From: Parasponia andersonii
Lineage: Eukaryota > Streptophyta > Magnoliopsida > Rosales > Cannabaceae
DNA length: 64,000 bases
NCBI GenBank assembly: GCA_002914805.1
Contig: JXTB01000594.1
Location: 165,486-229,485, forward strand
Direction: 5' to 3'
Under the pieces are notes generated by a model that saw nothing but the letters and a program-made list of their open reading frames with translations, did not search any database and was not told where the DNA came from. Shown here piece after piece: positions 24,061 through 35,899 of this stretch. Within the stretch, counting starts at the first letter, position 1. Each line of letters starts with the position of its first letter. The position numbers and the translations under genes were made by a program.

Positions 24061-26035
24061 ATGTATGTTTGTGACTTTTAGATGAGTTTGGCACTCTAGG
24101 TTTCTATGAATGATTAATTGATTTTTTTTTGTCTTATAATGATGAATGGATATAAATTTTTTATGTTTTGGATAGTTTATAGTTTTGTTGGTTTTATGAA
24201 CTTTGGCTATGGTTATAGAATTTTATAATGTAATCTTTTTATTAGGATTATAATAAGGAAGGTAGTCTATCATCACCATATTTTCCTTCTTGATAGTTTT
24301 TCTAAGATTTGTATTTGTCCTATACTAGAAAATTATAAATCAAGATTTATGTAATTTTCTTAGAAAAACAACAATTGTGGAAAAGCTTAGAAGACATACA
24401 ATGGAAGAAGAAGAAGATAAGGGAGAATTCTTGATTTTTCTTAATTTTCTTTTTCTTTTTTTATTTTCTTTATTATTTGAAAAAAATTAAAAGGGGGAAG
24501 GGGGGGCTAGTCACGCCCTACGAGTCCAGAAGTGCGCTAATGCCACTCATGAGAATAGTGTTGGCTGCTGCCTAGTCTACCGTAAAGAGGCACCACCCTA
24601 GGTGCTCCCTCCCCTTCCCATCCTTCTCAATTTAAAAAAAAAAAAAGTTTTTCTTATTTATTTGATAAATATTTTTTGGATAGTTACTTGTTTTCAAATT
24701 ATTTGTTTCCTATTTTGATTTTTCTAATAGTTATTCAAATTTGAATAAGAAATTGACTATTTTGAAATTTTGGGTAACTATGTATTTCTTTTGAGATAAT
24801 TAAAATATTTTGCTAAATATTTCGTTTATGTTTATCTTTTAACTATTTCAAATTCAATAGATATCTAGGTTATTTAATTCAAATTGATATCTTTTATGGA
24901 AAGATATTGTTTTTAAATTTGAATTAATCTTGATTTGTTTTTTAAATAAGGAAATATTTTTTAAAACAAACAAAAGATATAATATTTTCCAAATTTATAT
25001 GTATTGAATATTTGTATTCATCACTAATAGATTTTGCAGGAAAAATATTGAAGAATATGGAGGTTACAAAATTGGAAAATTTGAATATCAAGATGATCAA
25101 TTTAATTCCAAATTTTACAATTTAAGATTCTAGGACAACTATGGCTATAAGATGTGTCATTTAATACTTTGTTCATTTATTACAGTTAATATGTGATTAT
25201 CCTTGCAAATCTATTTATGATAACATGTCATATAGAATAGGAAGTACCACCAAGATATTATCATAATGCCATGCATATTAATTATAATCTAAAGTATCTA
25301 ATTAGATTTAGATAACTTGGTAAATCATAATAAATCCTATAATTACTTAAATAGATTGAGTGTGAGAAAGCTTATTGGATTAAGACCTACGGTTTCTATT
25401 ATAAATCCATTAGTTAGATTTCTATATATGATTACCTTTAGGAGACTATATAGAAATTATTTTCTAGATTGGGTTTCTTAAGATAAAACTCTAAAAGCTT
25501 ATCATTTGTGATTATCCTTAGATAACATTAAATTAAAAATCTTTATTAGAGTTTAAATAATGATAATACAATCAAACTAGACTTATTAATATCCCCCCTT
25601 AGAGTTTTATTAATAGGTTCTAATGACTTAATAAAACAATAGTTATTAATAATTATAAAGGTCCTAGTTTAATTAGAATTGGATAGGTCTTTCCCTTAGG
25701 AAGCTTATCTAAATATGATATTAGATTACTGTTGAATAAAATGTAGTATTTATGGGTCAGTGTATCTACATTTATATTCATACATCATATAAGATTTTAT
25801 TCAAAAGTAATATGTGGCATTTACTTATGCATAAAGTTTTATCCAATAATAATGCCAATACATCCATTATCAACTATCCTCAATCAAAACTAGTTGAAGA
25901 GAAATAAAAATAGGGCTTGGAAATAATGTATTGACATTGTGCTTTAAGCTTCTAAACATAATTGAGCGTAACTAATCCATGACTTCCCTCACCAAATGAT
26001 GAATCTTCTAATGAGGAAATAGCTGCATACCTGAT
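24061..26035. other. AT-rich transposon-derived DNA with a small GC-rich patch
   Basis: No gene is visible. A GC-rich patch at about 24490-24630, bordered by poly-G and poly-A runs, followed by AT-rich sequence, copies the layout of the element A and B internal regions. It may be the leader of the copia element whose gag follows. Confidence 0.4.
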
Positions 26036-26039
26036 ATGG

Positions 26040-26640
26040 TAAGATTCAAATGAGATGGCAAAATATTCTATCTTTGTGCTGTTGTCTAAGACATTGCGAG
26101 AGTAATATTAAGGAATGGAGACTGTAAGTGTGATAATGAACAATTTTCAAGAGATATTTTCTGAAAAGTTCAAGCAAACTCATAGGAAAGTAATTATGGC
26201 TCTCATGCATCTCAAAATGGAACCTAGCCAATCAGTGAAGGATAATATGATTAAGATATAACTCATCTTAATGGGGCTAAAATTTGTAGAATTCAAATAA
26301 ATAAGGAGAACAAGGTCGAAATGATCTTGAACTTGACATTTGATTAGTTCTAGTTAAACTATATGTTAAACCAAAAGGAACATACATTGACTGATCTTAT
26401 GCAAGAGCTTCAAATAGGCAAAAAGATCTTTCAAGAAAAGAAACTGAATGCACATTTTTAAGAAGAAGGCTTAATCCAATCTAAAAGAAAAAGATAAGAG
26501 TCATGAGAATGCTTCTAAGAAAATGTACATATACATAATTAGAGTAGGTATACAAAGGAGACCAAAGTCAAGTGCTATCTTTGTGAAGCCATGGAAGAAA
26601 ATATGTCCAAAAAGTTTAGCTTAAAAGATGGAACACAAAG
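26040..26640 (+). pseudogene. Copia gag remnant
   Basis: With stops and shifts, the + strand reads like the gag domain of copia elements. The blocks are an FQEIFSEKFKQTHRKVIMAL-like segment (26145-26205), L-x-H-L-K-M-E-P-S-Q-S-V-K-D (26205-26255), then LNYMLNQKEHTLTDLMQELQ (26345-26415) and the start of a Cys-rich knuckle, K-C-Y-L-C-E-A-M (26570-26595). The second half of the knuckle is lost. A possible partner is the copia pol remnant at 39067-41283, same strand, with the MULE at 27244-38917 lying between them. Confidence 0.6.
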
Positions 26641-27243
26641 ATAATATATTTTTTTTGGCAACATGTTTTGAAATACTGCTATTTTGTAGTATTTTAAATT
26701 TTAATCATATTTTTAATTCCTCAGGAAATAATGAGGCTAAATGATTAGAAGAAGGTTGCAACAGGGAGTATTCCGGAGACAAAGAAGCAAAGAAATAATC
26801 TTTTATTTATAAAAGACCATTTATGAGTTTTAGTTTTTATTGAGATTATAGCTGTTTTATTTTGAGAAAATTTATTTAGTACCTTTTGAATATTTTAAAA
26901 TATTTATATTTTTTAGTTATTCGATAAAGTTTTTATATTTGCTTTGGACTATTAGATCTACAAGTTATAAAATATAAACTCATACCCATTATTTATTCTA
27001 TAATGACATTAATAATGACGAGAAGAAGTTTGTAATGTCTTAATGGATAAACTTGGTTCGTTAGCCATATAAGATACTTTCATCTTATGATGGTGGTTAT
27101 TACTAAAATATAAGTTTCTCATACTAATCGTACCTCAGTAAAATCCTATTATAGAAAAGAGAAATAGAATCTTGTTTGACATGATTTATTCTGTTATTTA
27201 TCATTGCTAACCTCATTTTAGGAATACAAATAGTGATTCTCAA

Positions 27244-27395
27244 GAGAAATTAGGAAAATATATATGACAATAGGTATATTTTAGCCCATATTCTTCTCTC
27301 AATGAAACTCTAAAAAATATGCGTATACCCACTTAAAATGTCACTTTTATCCCTAGCAATTAGTTTATAATATCTATGCCTTTTTTCTCCTCTTA
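27244..27395 (+). repeat. MULE left terminal inverted repeat
   Basis: Inverted match to 38780-38917 at moderate identity, strongest in the first 15 bp and around AAAAATATGCG (about 27312-27324). Confidence 0.65.
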
Positions 27396-28097
27396 ATCAA
27401 GTTGAAACTCTCCATGCCTCGACTCTAATTCTACCATCTATATCCTTTGAATCTATCCTCTGATTCTTAAGTAAACATACTATATAAGGAGTTGAATCTA
27501 TAAGATCAAAAAAGAAGAAAAAAAAAAGGGAAAAGTTAAAAAGGAGAAAAAAAAAAAACCAGAAAGACAAAGGAAGGAAATCTTCGAAATTAGTATGTAA
27601 TTTTTGCGTGTAAATATTATGAATATTTTTTAAAATAGCTTTTAATTAAGTCTTGATATGCTTTGAGCATAATTTATGTATTAAAATTTGTTTTCTGGGA
27701 TTTATGTAAGATTCTAGGGGAAAAAAATGGCTCGTCATCCCAACAAACATCGAATTTTTGAGTCAATTTCGACTCCATTGAGATGATAATTGAGATTTTG
27801 ACTGTATTTTGATTGCAGTTGAAAATTTGACACTAATTTGATGTAATTCAATGAAATTAGATCTTTTTTCGACCAAATTTTGACAAGTAAAAAATTTGGA
27901 TTTTTTGTTTATAATTTATGATTTTTCTATTTATATTTTATACCCGACGAATGTAATTTTTGTTTTATATGTAGTCATGTTTCAATATCATAGTTTTATA
28001 TAATGATGAGTAGATATTTTATTTTTTGAAGAAAACATTGCGGTCTTATATTGCTAAAGAAAGCAAGGTCATAGGTGTATAGAAAGACATAACTTAT

Positions 28098-30290
28098 ATG
28101 ACTCTTGTAGATAATATGCATGATGTAATTACAGCTTATAGAAGTTGTTTTAATTTAGAACTTAAAGTTATTTATAAATGTGGTGGTGGATATGGAATCC
28201 TTATTCTTCCAATAAAGATTACTATTGATAGTGAGCTAGAACTTTGGCTTGAGGAGATGTCTTACTTTATTCAATATCACACTCCTTTATATGTGTCTAT
28301 TTTACCGAAGTTAAGTCCTATGGGTGAGGGTTGTAGTCAAACTGCTTCATTTGTTTCTAAAACATATGCGGAGAAAATAGAAAAGCAAGAGGTAGATCCA
28401 ACTCCTGCTATATTGGCAGCATGCCGTCTAAAAATATATCCATTAATAAGGAATGATAGTGATAACTACTATGATTGGGATTTTGGGGTGGAAATCATGC
28501 ATCTAGAAGAGTTGAACGAATGCTTTGGCAATAGTGTCAGCTTAAACAATATTGAGAAGGAACCTATAGATAATGATATGGAATATGCAACCAACAAGAA
28601 GAGACAACAGATAATTATACCTGAATAAAGAAAGTCAAGTAAAGTACCGAAGACTCTAAGGAGAATAGCAAGGACTTTAAATAGTCAAGTTCATAAGGTA
28701 AGAATAGTAGATAATGTATTGAAATAGAGAGCTTTTATCTTTTCAAATGGAGAATCACCATAGGGACTCCCAAACAACTTGCCAACTAGATCTTTTAATT
28801 CAGCAAAAATCATGGTAGGTCAATTATTTGAGTATAAGGAAGACTTGAAGCTAAAGTTATACTGACATTCAATGAAGTCTAATTTTGAGTTCAAGTTGGA
28901 AAAATTAGGAAAAAACTGATGGCTTATAACATGTATAGACGACAATCATACGTCGCAATTATGAGCTAGAAAGGTGAAGCAATCTGACATATTTGAGGTG
29001 CGAAGATACGTGATTAAACACATATATTCGTTGACAATAAGACATAAGAAAAAAAAAATAAAAAGTGGCATCATGGGTTATTGGACATTACATTAAGAGA
29101 GTATATACATCTAGCGAACCCTAATTATGCCTCTCGGTCAATAATTGGCAATTTTTCTAAAGACTATGGGATTAATATGACGTATAAAATGGCATGGAGG
29201 TGTAGAAAAAAAGTACTTGTATTTGTCAGGGGAATAGTGAATAGTTCATACAAAAAGCTGCCATCTTATGTACATATATTGGAAAAGACGAATCCACAAA
29301 TAATAACACATTTAGAGACTGATGAGAAAAGCCATTTAAAGTATTTCTTCATATCACTTAGTGCATCTATTTAGGGCATTAGAGTAGTATGTCATCCTGT
29401 TCTATGTGTGAATAAACTGTAGAGGGACAATATTATCTACTATTGAACAAGATGTAAACAAATAGTTTTATCCTATGACATTTGGCACAGTGAACTCAGA
29501 GAATAATGAATCTTGAATGTATTTCATCATAAAACTAAAGGAAGTAATTGGAAACGTTAAGAACTTAGTCTTCATATCGAACTGCTAGTCAAGTATTATG
29601 AATGCATTGTCCACTATATTCCCTAAAGCATAAAATAGAACATGTATACATTATGTTGTTATGAATATCTAAGCGAAATTCAAGACTAATTGTTACCACA
29701 GTAAATACTTCTTAGCGGCAAAATCCAATTAGATGAGTGACTTTCTTCACTATTTTGAGAAGATTTAGGTCAAAGATGAATCTATTGCTAATTATTTAGA
29801 AGAAATAGACATTGAAAAATGGTATTGTGAAAAATTTTCTAGCCTTTATTACAATATTACGATAAGTAATAATGTTGAGAGCTTTGACAATACTAGTTGA
29901 GATGTATTGAAGTATCTAGTACAACTTTTGTAAAGTTTTAGAAATGTACATTACAAATTCGGTTCTTTGAAATGCAATCTTTGGCAATGAAATCTAATAA
30001 ACTGTTAGCCAAAAATACTAAAAAGAATTAAAAGACTATATTGAGACTGCAAAGACATTGATTGTTCAATCTCTCAACTATTATAAGTTTGATGTCATGG
30101 ACAGTGATAGAGACGATCAAGTTAACTTCTAGACAAAGACTTGTAGTTGTAGAAAGATTAATTTGATAGGTCTCTCATGTATGCATGCATTGGCAGCTTA
30201 TATGAGTTGATGCGTCAATCCATACACTTTATGTTCCTAATATTACACAGTTAGCACATGGCTGCCCTCTTATGTAGAGACTATATTTCT
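28098..30290 (+). pseudogene. MULE (mudrA-like) transposase, degenerate
   Basis: An N-terminal region is open for 176 codons (28098-28628) and resembles the variable start of plant MULE proteins. It is followed by the DNA-binding region, read through stops, ending V-I-G-H-Y-I-K-R (about 29050-29090). A 97-codon open stretch (29081-29374) with YGINMTYKMAWRCRKKVL is typical of the region before the DDE core. The core start reads HPVLCVN where V-D-G-T is expected (about 29390), so the first catalytic Asp looks lost. At the end is a SWIM zinc finger, C-S-C-R...SCMHALAAY (about 30130-30205). Many stops and frameshifts make it non-functional. The nested Ty3 element begins just downstream. Confidence 0.75.
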
Positions 30291-30339
30291 AGTAGAAAAT
30301 AAAGAAGAGTAGGATATACCAGATGATATTAGCAGATGA

Positions 30340-30805
30340 CAGAAGTACCACACATGTTCTCTGAGTGGCTCAGTATGTAATTCACGATCTTGTCAAGTAA
30401 TATAATATACACAGGGATCCCAATCATATGATAATCTATTTCACATTATATGCATTCTGTATCTGCATATGCTACTTACTGAGTTTTATACTCATAAATA
30501 TTCTTATATTGCAGAAGGTAAAACTGATATGTGAGTTTGGAGGAAGAACATAGACTTTCTGACCGCGACTTGTGTATAGAAGTATTTTGATGCTGTGGTT
30601 TTCTGACAAAAGATTTTGTACCTATTTTGAGTGTGTGTATATTATGTATAATTATGAGTGGAATTCCCCTTTTTCTCTCAGAAAGTTTAAAAAGTTTTAA
30701 ATTTTTCTCTATTTCATCAGTTCCAAGTCAAACAACATCTCCCAATCTCACTAAATATTTATACAAATATCATTACATACGTGTGTAGAATCGGGGGATG
30801 TTACA
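30340..30805 (+). repeat. Ty3 5' LTR remnant
   Basis: Matches 37400-37874 closely. Shared features include TTCTCTGA(G/A)TGGCTCAGTAT, the CACTAAATATTTATACAAATA block and the end GGGGATGTTACA. The left part of the LTR is absent. Confidence 0.85.
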
Positions 30806-30807
30806 GT

Positions 30808-30824
30808 TGGTATCAGAGCTTATG
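30808..30824 (+). promoter_or_regulatory. Ty3 primer binding site (initiator tRNA-Met)
   Basis: TGGTATCAGAGCTTATG lies 2 bases after the LTR end. It is an intact match to the usual plant site complementary to initiator tRNA-Met. Confidence 0.9.
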
Positions 30825-30985
30825 TTTTAAAATGATTATAAAGACCGCTTATATACACATGTTTGGAAGGAAAAGAAGCCTCACTTCTCTGTAAGTATTT
30901 GATATGGATTTTGATATCTGTGATATTTTTTTTATTTATTACATTCATAATTTGGTAGTGAATATTATTGGCTATAATTGGAGCT

Positions 30986-32070
30986 ATGGATTCTGGGTGT
31001 CAGGATATTAGTATGGTGACTACTCAGGATCAAGATAATTTCGAGAATGGTGCATCTTCTTTATAGGGTGGTAATCAGGTTGAACAATTGGCTTATTTGA
31101 TACAAAATATTTTGGAGCAACGTATGAGACAAGAACATCAACCCAACCCTTCACTTTAGTGACCTCAGTAGAGATAGGATACTAGTGAGAGTGCTAGTGA
31201 GAGATTCAGGAAACTCCAGCCTCCAACCTTTGATGGCGGGGTTTATCCAATTCAGGCAGAGTAGTGGATTAGAACCACTGAGCGTATACTGGCTTATGCC
31301 AAGGTTCCTGATGCAGATAAAGTCCGATATGCTAGTTTTATGCTGAGACATCATGCTGACTACTGGTGGGATACCATGAGTACTATTCATGATGTCATTA
31401 CTATGACTTTGGAGAGGTTTAGAGAATTATTTTATGGAAAATACTTTACCAATGCTATGAGAGCTAGTAGAAAGGTTGAGTTTGCCAATCTGAAGCAAGG
31501 AGAGATATTTGTTGCTGAATATATCCATAAGTTCGACGAGTTATCATGATATGCACCTCACGTGATTGCCACCAATGAGCTCAAGATAGATCAATTTATG
31601 CAAGGTCTGAGGAAGACTATTGTTAGAGATTTGAAATCAGGTGGATTCGAGGTGTTCCATTTGCTCAGATAGCAGATAGGGCATTGGATGCTGAGAAAGC
31701 AGAGAAAAATGTTTTGGATGAGAAAAAGATTAAGAGAGAAAGACTAGCTAGAGAAATGCAAAGAGGTTTTAGACCTACTTTTCAAGGAAATAGAGGAGGA
31801 CAGATTCAGGTTCAAAGTTCTCATGATATGAAAAGGAAGGGAGCTCCAACTGAACAGACTAGACCAAATCAAGGTAAGTGTCCAAGAACTGACCAGTGGA
31901 CTACCACTACTACTATACCATCTTGCCCATTATGTGGAAAGAATCATTCTGGAGAGTGTCGTAAAGGTGTAGGGTTATGTTACAAATATGGTAAAAGTGG
32001 TAATTTTATTAAGAACTGCCCTGAAATGAAAAATGATCAGAAGAAATCTGGTGGAAGGCTGTATGCTATG
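30986..32070 (+). pseudogene. Ty3 gag remnant with degraded zinc knuckle
   Basis: Starts with ATG at 30986. It has in-frame stops near 31063 and 31157 and a change of frame near 31650. The gag core reads ERFRKLQPPTFDGG (31200-31240), AKVPDADKVRYASFML (31300-31345), then FREL-FYGKYFTNAMR and VEFANLKQGE (31420-31510). A basic linker leads to the nucleocapsid motif at about 31975-32022. There the usual C-x2-C-x4-H-x4-C reads C-Y-K-Y-G-K-S-G-N-F-I-K-N-C, so the second Cys and the His are replaced and it should no longer bind zinc. Confidence 0.75.
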
Positions 32071-32540
32071 GCTGAGACAAATCTTAGAGACAAAACTCAA
32101 GCAGATCCATGTGTTATCATAGGTGAGATATTTATTTTCGGCATTGTAGCTCATGCATTAATAGATTTAGGATCCATGCATTCACATGCATCATTAACAT
32201 TTGTGAGAAAATTGGGTCATCCCATAGATCAAATGAGTACTCTATTTGGTACGACACTTCCTTCTGGAGAGATTATATATTTAGATAAAATTTTGAGAGC
32301 TTGTCCTATTGTAGTGGATGACAGAGAATTATTTGCAAACTTGATTGTATTGATATGAATGATTATGAGATTATTTTGGATATGGATTGGCTGTCAAAGT
32401 ATTTTGCTAAGATTGACTGCAAGAAGAAAATGATGACATTTCATCCTCTAAATGCTGATCAATTTATACTTGTGTGTACTCAAGGTAACGCAAGGTTTCC
32501 TTTGATATTAGCTATAAAAGCTTAGAAATTATTAGAAAAA
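32071..32540 (+). pseudogene. Ty3 protease remnant
   Basis: The frame continues from gag to 32358. The active-site block reads ALIDLGSMHSHAS (about 32155-32195) where the family has D-S-G-S-T-H-S, so Ser next to the catalytic Asp is Leu. The following TFVRKLG and a YEIILDMDWLSKY-type block (about 32360-32400, after a frame change) are typical of this protease. The enzyme would release the mature proteins of the particle. Confidence 0.7.
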
Positions 32541-32555
32541 GATTGTACAAGATAT

Positions 32556-33545
32556 TTGGTCAGTATTGTTGATATATCTGTGGAGCAGAAACTGAGACCA
32601 GAAGATGTGTTAGTTGTGCAAGACTTTCTGGATGTGTTTCAGGAGGATTTGCCAAGTTTGCTACCTATAAAAGAGATTGATTTTGCTATTGATCTTGTAC
32701 CAGGCACTGCACCTATTTCTAAGACACCCTATAGGATGGCCCCAGTAGAATTAAAGGAGCTAAAGACTCAGTTACAGGAATTGCTAGACAAAGGATTTGT
32801 ACGTCCTAGTTTTTCACCATGGGATGTACCAGTTTTGTTTGTGAAAAAGAAAGATGGCACTATGCGTTTGTGTATTGACTATACAGAGATTAACAGAGTG
32901 ACAATTAAAAATAAGTATCCCCTACTCCGCATCGATGATTTGTTTAATCAATTACAAGGTGCTTCTGTGTTTTCAAAGATTGATTTGAAATCTGGTTACT
33001 ATCAGTTGAGAGTCAGGGAGAAAGATATTCCGAAGATTGCCTTTAGAACTCGGTATAGTCATTATGAATTTCTCTTGATGCTGTTTGGTCTGACCAATGC
33101 TCCAGCAGCATTTATGGATTTAATGAATAGAATATTCAAGGAATTCCTAGACAAGATTGTTATTGTGTTCATTGATGATATTTTGGTGTATTCACGATCC
33201 AGAGAAGAGCATAGAGGACATTTGAGAATCACACTACAAATACTGAAAGAGAAACAATTATATGCTAAATTCAAGAAATGTGAATTTTGGTTAGCAAAAG
33301 TATCGTTCTTGGTCATGTTGTCTCTCAAGATAGAATTTTTGTTGACGCAACTAAGGTTGAGGCAGTTAATAATTGGTCTAGACCTACAAATGTTACGAAG
33401 GTCCTAAGTTTTCTGGGTTTGGCCTGTTATTATAGAAGGTTTGTTGAGAAATTCTCTAAGATAACTATGCCACTCACACAGTTGACCGAGAAGAGTAACA
33501 AATTTATATGGACTGATGAGTGTGAAAGAGTTTTCAAGAATTGAA
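32556..33545 (+). pseudogene. Ty3 reverse transcriptase and connection domain
   Basis: The first 283 codons (32556-33407) are open and hold an almost complete reverse transcriptase. Its blocks are [50 protein letters not shown] (first Asp), the [15 protein letters not shown] palm block, and FIDDILVYS (the catalytic Asp pair, about 33170-33195). Homology moves to another frame near 33290 with [21 protein letters not shown] and [19 protein letters not shown], and stops at 33544. It is therefore inactive by frameshift although the catalytic residues of the polymerase remain. Confidence 0.85.
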
Positions 33546-33920
33546 ACAGAGATTAATTTCAACACCAGTGTTGACTATACCTTTAGGTACAGAGGGGTTT
33601 GTTATTTATAGCTATGCTTCAAAACAATGTTTGGGATGTGTCCTCATGCTTCAAAACAAGTTATTGCCTATGTTTCAAGACAGTTGAAGGATTATGAGAG
33701 TAACTATCCTGCTCATGATTTAGAACTGACAATAGTGGTATTTGCATTAAAGATTTGGCAGCATTATCTATATGGGATACATTGTGAAATCTTTACTGAT
33801 CATAAAAGTTTGAAGTATTTGTTCACTCAGAAGGAATTGAATATGAGGTAATGATGTTGACTAGAATTAGTAAAAGATTATAATTGTGACATCAATTACC
33901 ATCCACGAAAAGCCAATATT
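33546..33920 (+). pseudogene. Ty3 RNase H remnant
   Basis: Continues in new frames with [20 protein letters not shown], where the first catalytic Asp of Y-S/T-D-A-S appears as Tyr (Y-S-Y-A-S-K). Then come [22 protein letters not shown] (the Glu/Asp region, 33660-33730), [16 protein letters not shown] (33797-33848) and a stop. It would degrade the RNA strand of the RNA:DNA hybrid in a live element. Confidence 0.8.
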
Positions 33921-35440
33921 GTGGCGGATGCACTCAGTAGGAAATCATCTGGAAATCTGACAGCTTTACATGAGTTGGAGAAACCCTTGCAAGAAGATGT
34001 GTACAGATCAGGCACTGAGTTGATCATTGGTAAATTATCTGCTATGACATTGCACTCCACTTTATTTAAAAGGATTAAACAAGTCCAGAATGAAGATCCT
34101 CAGTTGGTCAGATATAAAGAATCAGTAGGGTCAGGGAAAAATTTAGATTTCAGTATTTCTACTAAAGGAGTAATTAGATTCCGGGGTAGACTTTGTGTAC
34201 CAGATGATAGAAGTATCAAGAAAGAAATTCTAGTAGAAGCACATAATATTCCATATTTAGTCCACCCAGGTACTACTAAAATATACAACGATTTGAAGAG
34301 TCTTTACTGGTGGACAGGAATGACGAAAGATATTTTTAAGTTTGTCGAACGTTGTCTAACATGTCAGTAGATTAAGGCTGAGTACAAAAGACCAGCAGGA
34401 GAGCTGCAACCACTTCTGTTACATGAGTGGAAATGGGAGGAGATCGCCATGGATTTTGTAGTTGGAGTACCAAAGACAGTATCTCGTCAGGATGCAGTTT
34501 GGATTATAGTCGATAGACACACTAAGGTAGCTCATTTTATTCCAATTTCTATGACCTACTCCATTGATAAACTTGCGGCATTGTACATTAAGGAGATTGT
34601 TAGACTTCATGTGATTCTAGTTTCCATAATCTCAGACAGAGACGCCAAATTTACTTCAAAATTCTGGGAGAGTGTACAATGAGCTTTGGGATCTAAATTG
34701 AAATTTAGTACTGTACTCCATCCTTAGACAGATGGTCAGGCTAAGAGAACTATTCAAATCTTAGAAGATATGCTTAGAGCTTATGTTATGGACTTCCAAG
34801 GATCGTGGAATCACTACCCACTGTAAATTAAGTTTTCCGATAACAACAGCTTTCAAGCTACAATTGGTGTTGCACCTTATGAGATATTGTACAATAGAAA
34901 GTGTAGATCTCTAGTTCACTGGAATGAGGTTGGAGAACGACGATATTTTGGTCCTGATATTGTTAGAGATATAGCTGAGGCAGTAGAAAATATTAGAAAA
35001 CATATGATGCTCCAAGTAGACAGAAATTTTATGCAAATCCAGAATGCCGACCCTTCTACTTTTCTGTTGGTGACAAGGTATTTCTCAAGGTTGCCCTTAT
35101 GAAAAATGTCATGAGATTTGAAAAGAAAGAGAAGTTAAGTCTGAGATTCATAAGTCCGTATGAGATCCTTGAGAAAATTGGGAATGTCGCTTATAGGGTT
35201 ATCCTACCCCCAAAGTTATCAGGTGTACACAACATTTTCCACGTTTCTATGTTGAGAAAGTATGTATCAGATCCATCCCATATTCTTAGCCAGGAGCCTC
35301 TTGAGTTGGATCCAAAATTTAGCTATGAGGAACGTCATGTTCAGATTTTAGACAGAAGGGAAAAAGAATTGAGAAACAAGAAAATTCCTCTAGTAAAAGT
35401 TTTGTGGCATAACCATTCTGTAGGGGGGGAAGAATTGTGA
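33921..35440 (+). pseudogene. Ty3 integrase remnant, chromodomain part missing
   Basis: The zinc-binding HHCC domain is intact in 33921-34370: H-N-I-P-Y-L-V-H, then C-L-T-C. The catalytic core follows in 34449-34682, starting MDFVVGVP (first Asp) with SDRDAKF (second Asp). Past a stop, the third-acid block reads TDGQAKRTIQ where Glu is expected before R-T-I-Q, so the catalytic Glu is Lys. The C-terminal domain (35099-35440) reads VAYRVILPPKLSGVHNIFHV and ends PLVKVLWHNHSVG. In Tekay/Del elements this leads into a chromodomain-like tail (E-E-A-T-W-E), but here a stop and the polypurine tract follow at once. Confidence 0.8.
35421..35435 (+). other. Ty3 polypurine tract
   Basis: TAGGGGGGGAAGAAT directly before the TG of the 3' LTR. 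It is the expected plus-strand primer of LTR elements. Confidence 0.8.
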
Positions 35441-35852
35441 TATCCTAAAATTCTATATGACACCCAACTCCTCACGTAGTTAAAAGAACTAATAATAAGT
35501 TAATTGCATATCATTTTCTATTGTACCCCAGGTGCATATGATTTTTAATACCTATCTTATCAATTTATTTTAATTATTAATCTTTGCTTACTAAATAATT
35601 TCATAGTGAAATACTCCGGAAATGCTCTTTGATACGAGTTGACGTATATTTTCTTATTTGATTATTAGCCATAATGATTATTAGAAAATACTCGATTAGG
35701 TAAAATAGTAGTTTGGGTATGATTTAAAATAAAATATATTTTTTTTATCTTATTAATTTCATGTTTGGTTAACTCTTTGATTTTGTGCACATTTGAGAAT
35801 TTTTGGTTTAAACTTTGCTTATATGGTATTTTCTTGTTTTACTTTAGATGGT

Positions 35853-35899
<47 letters not shown>

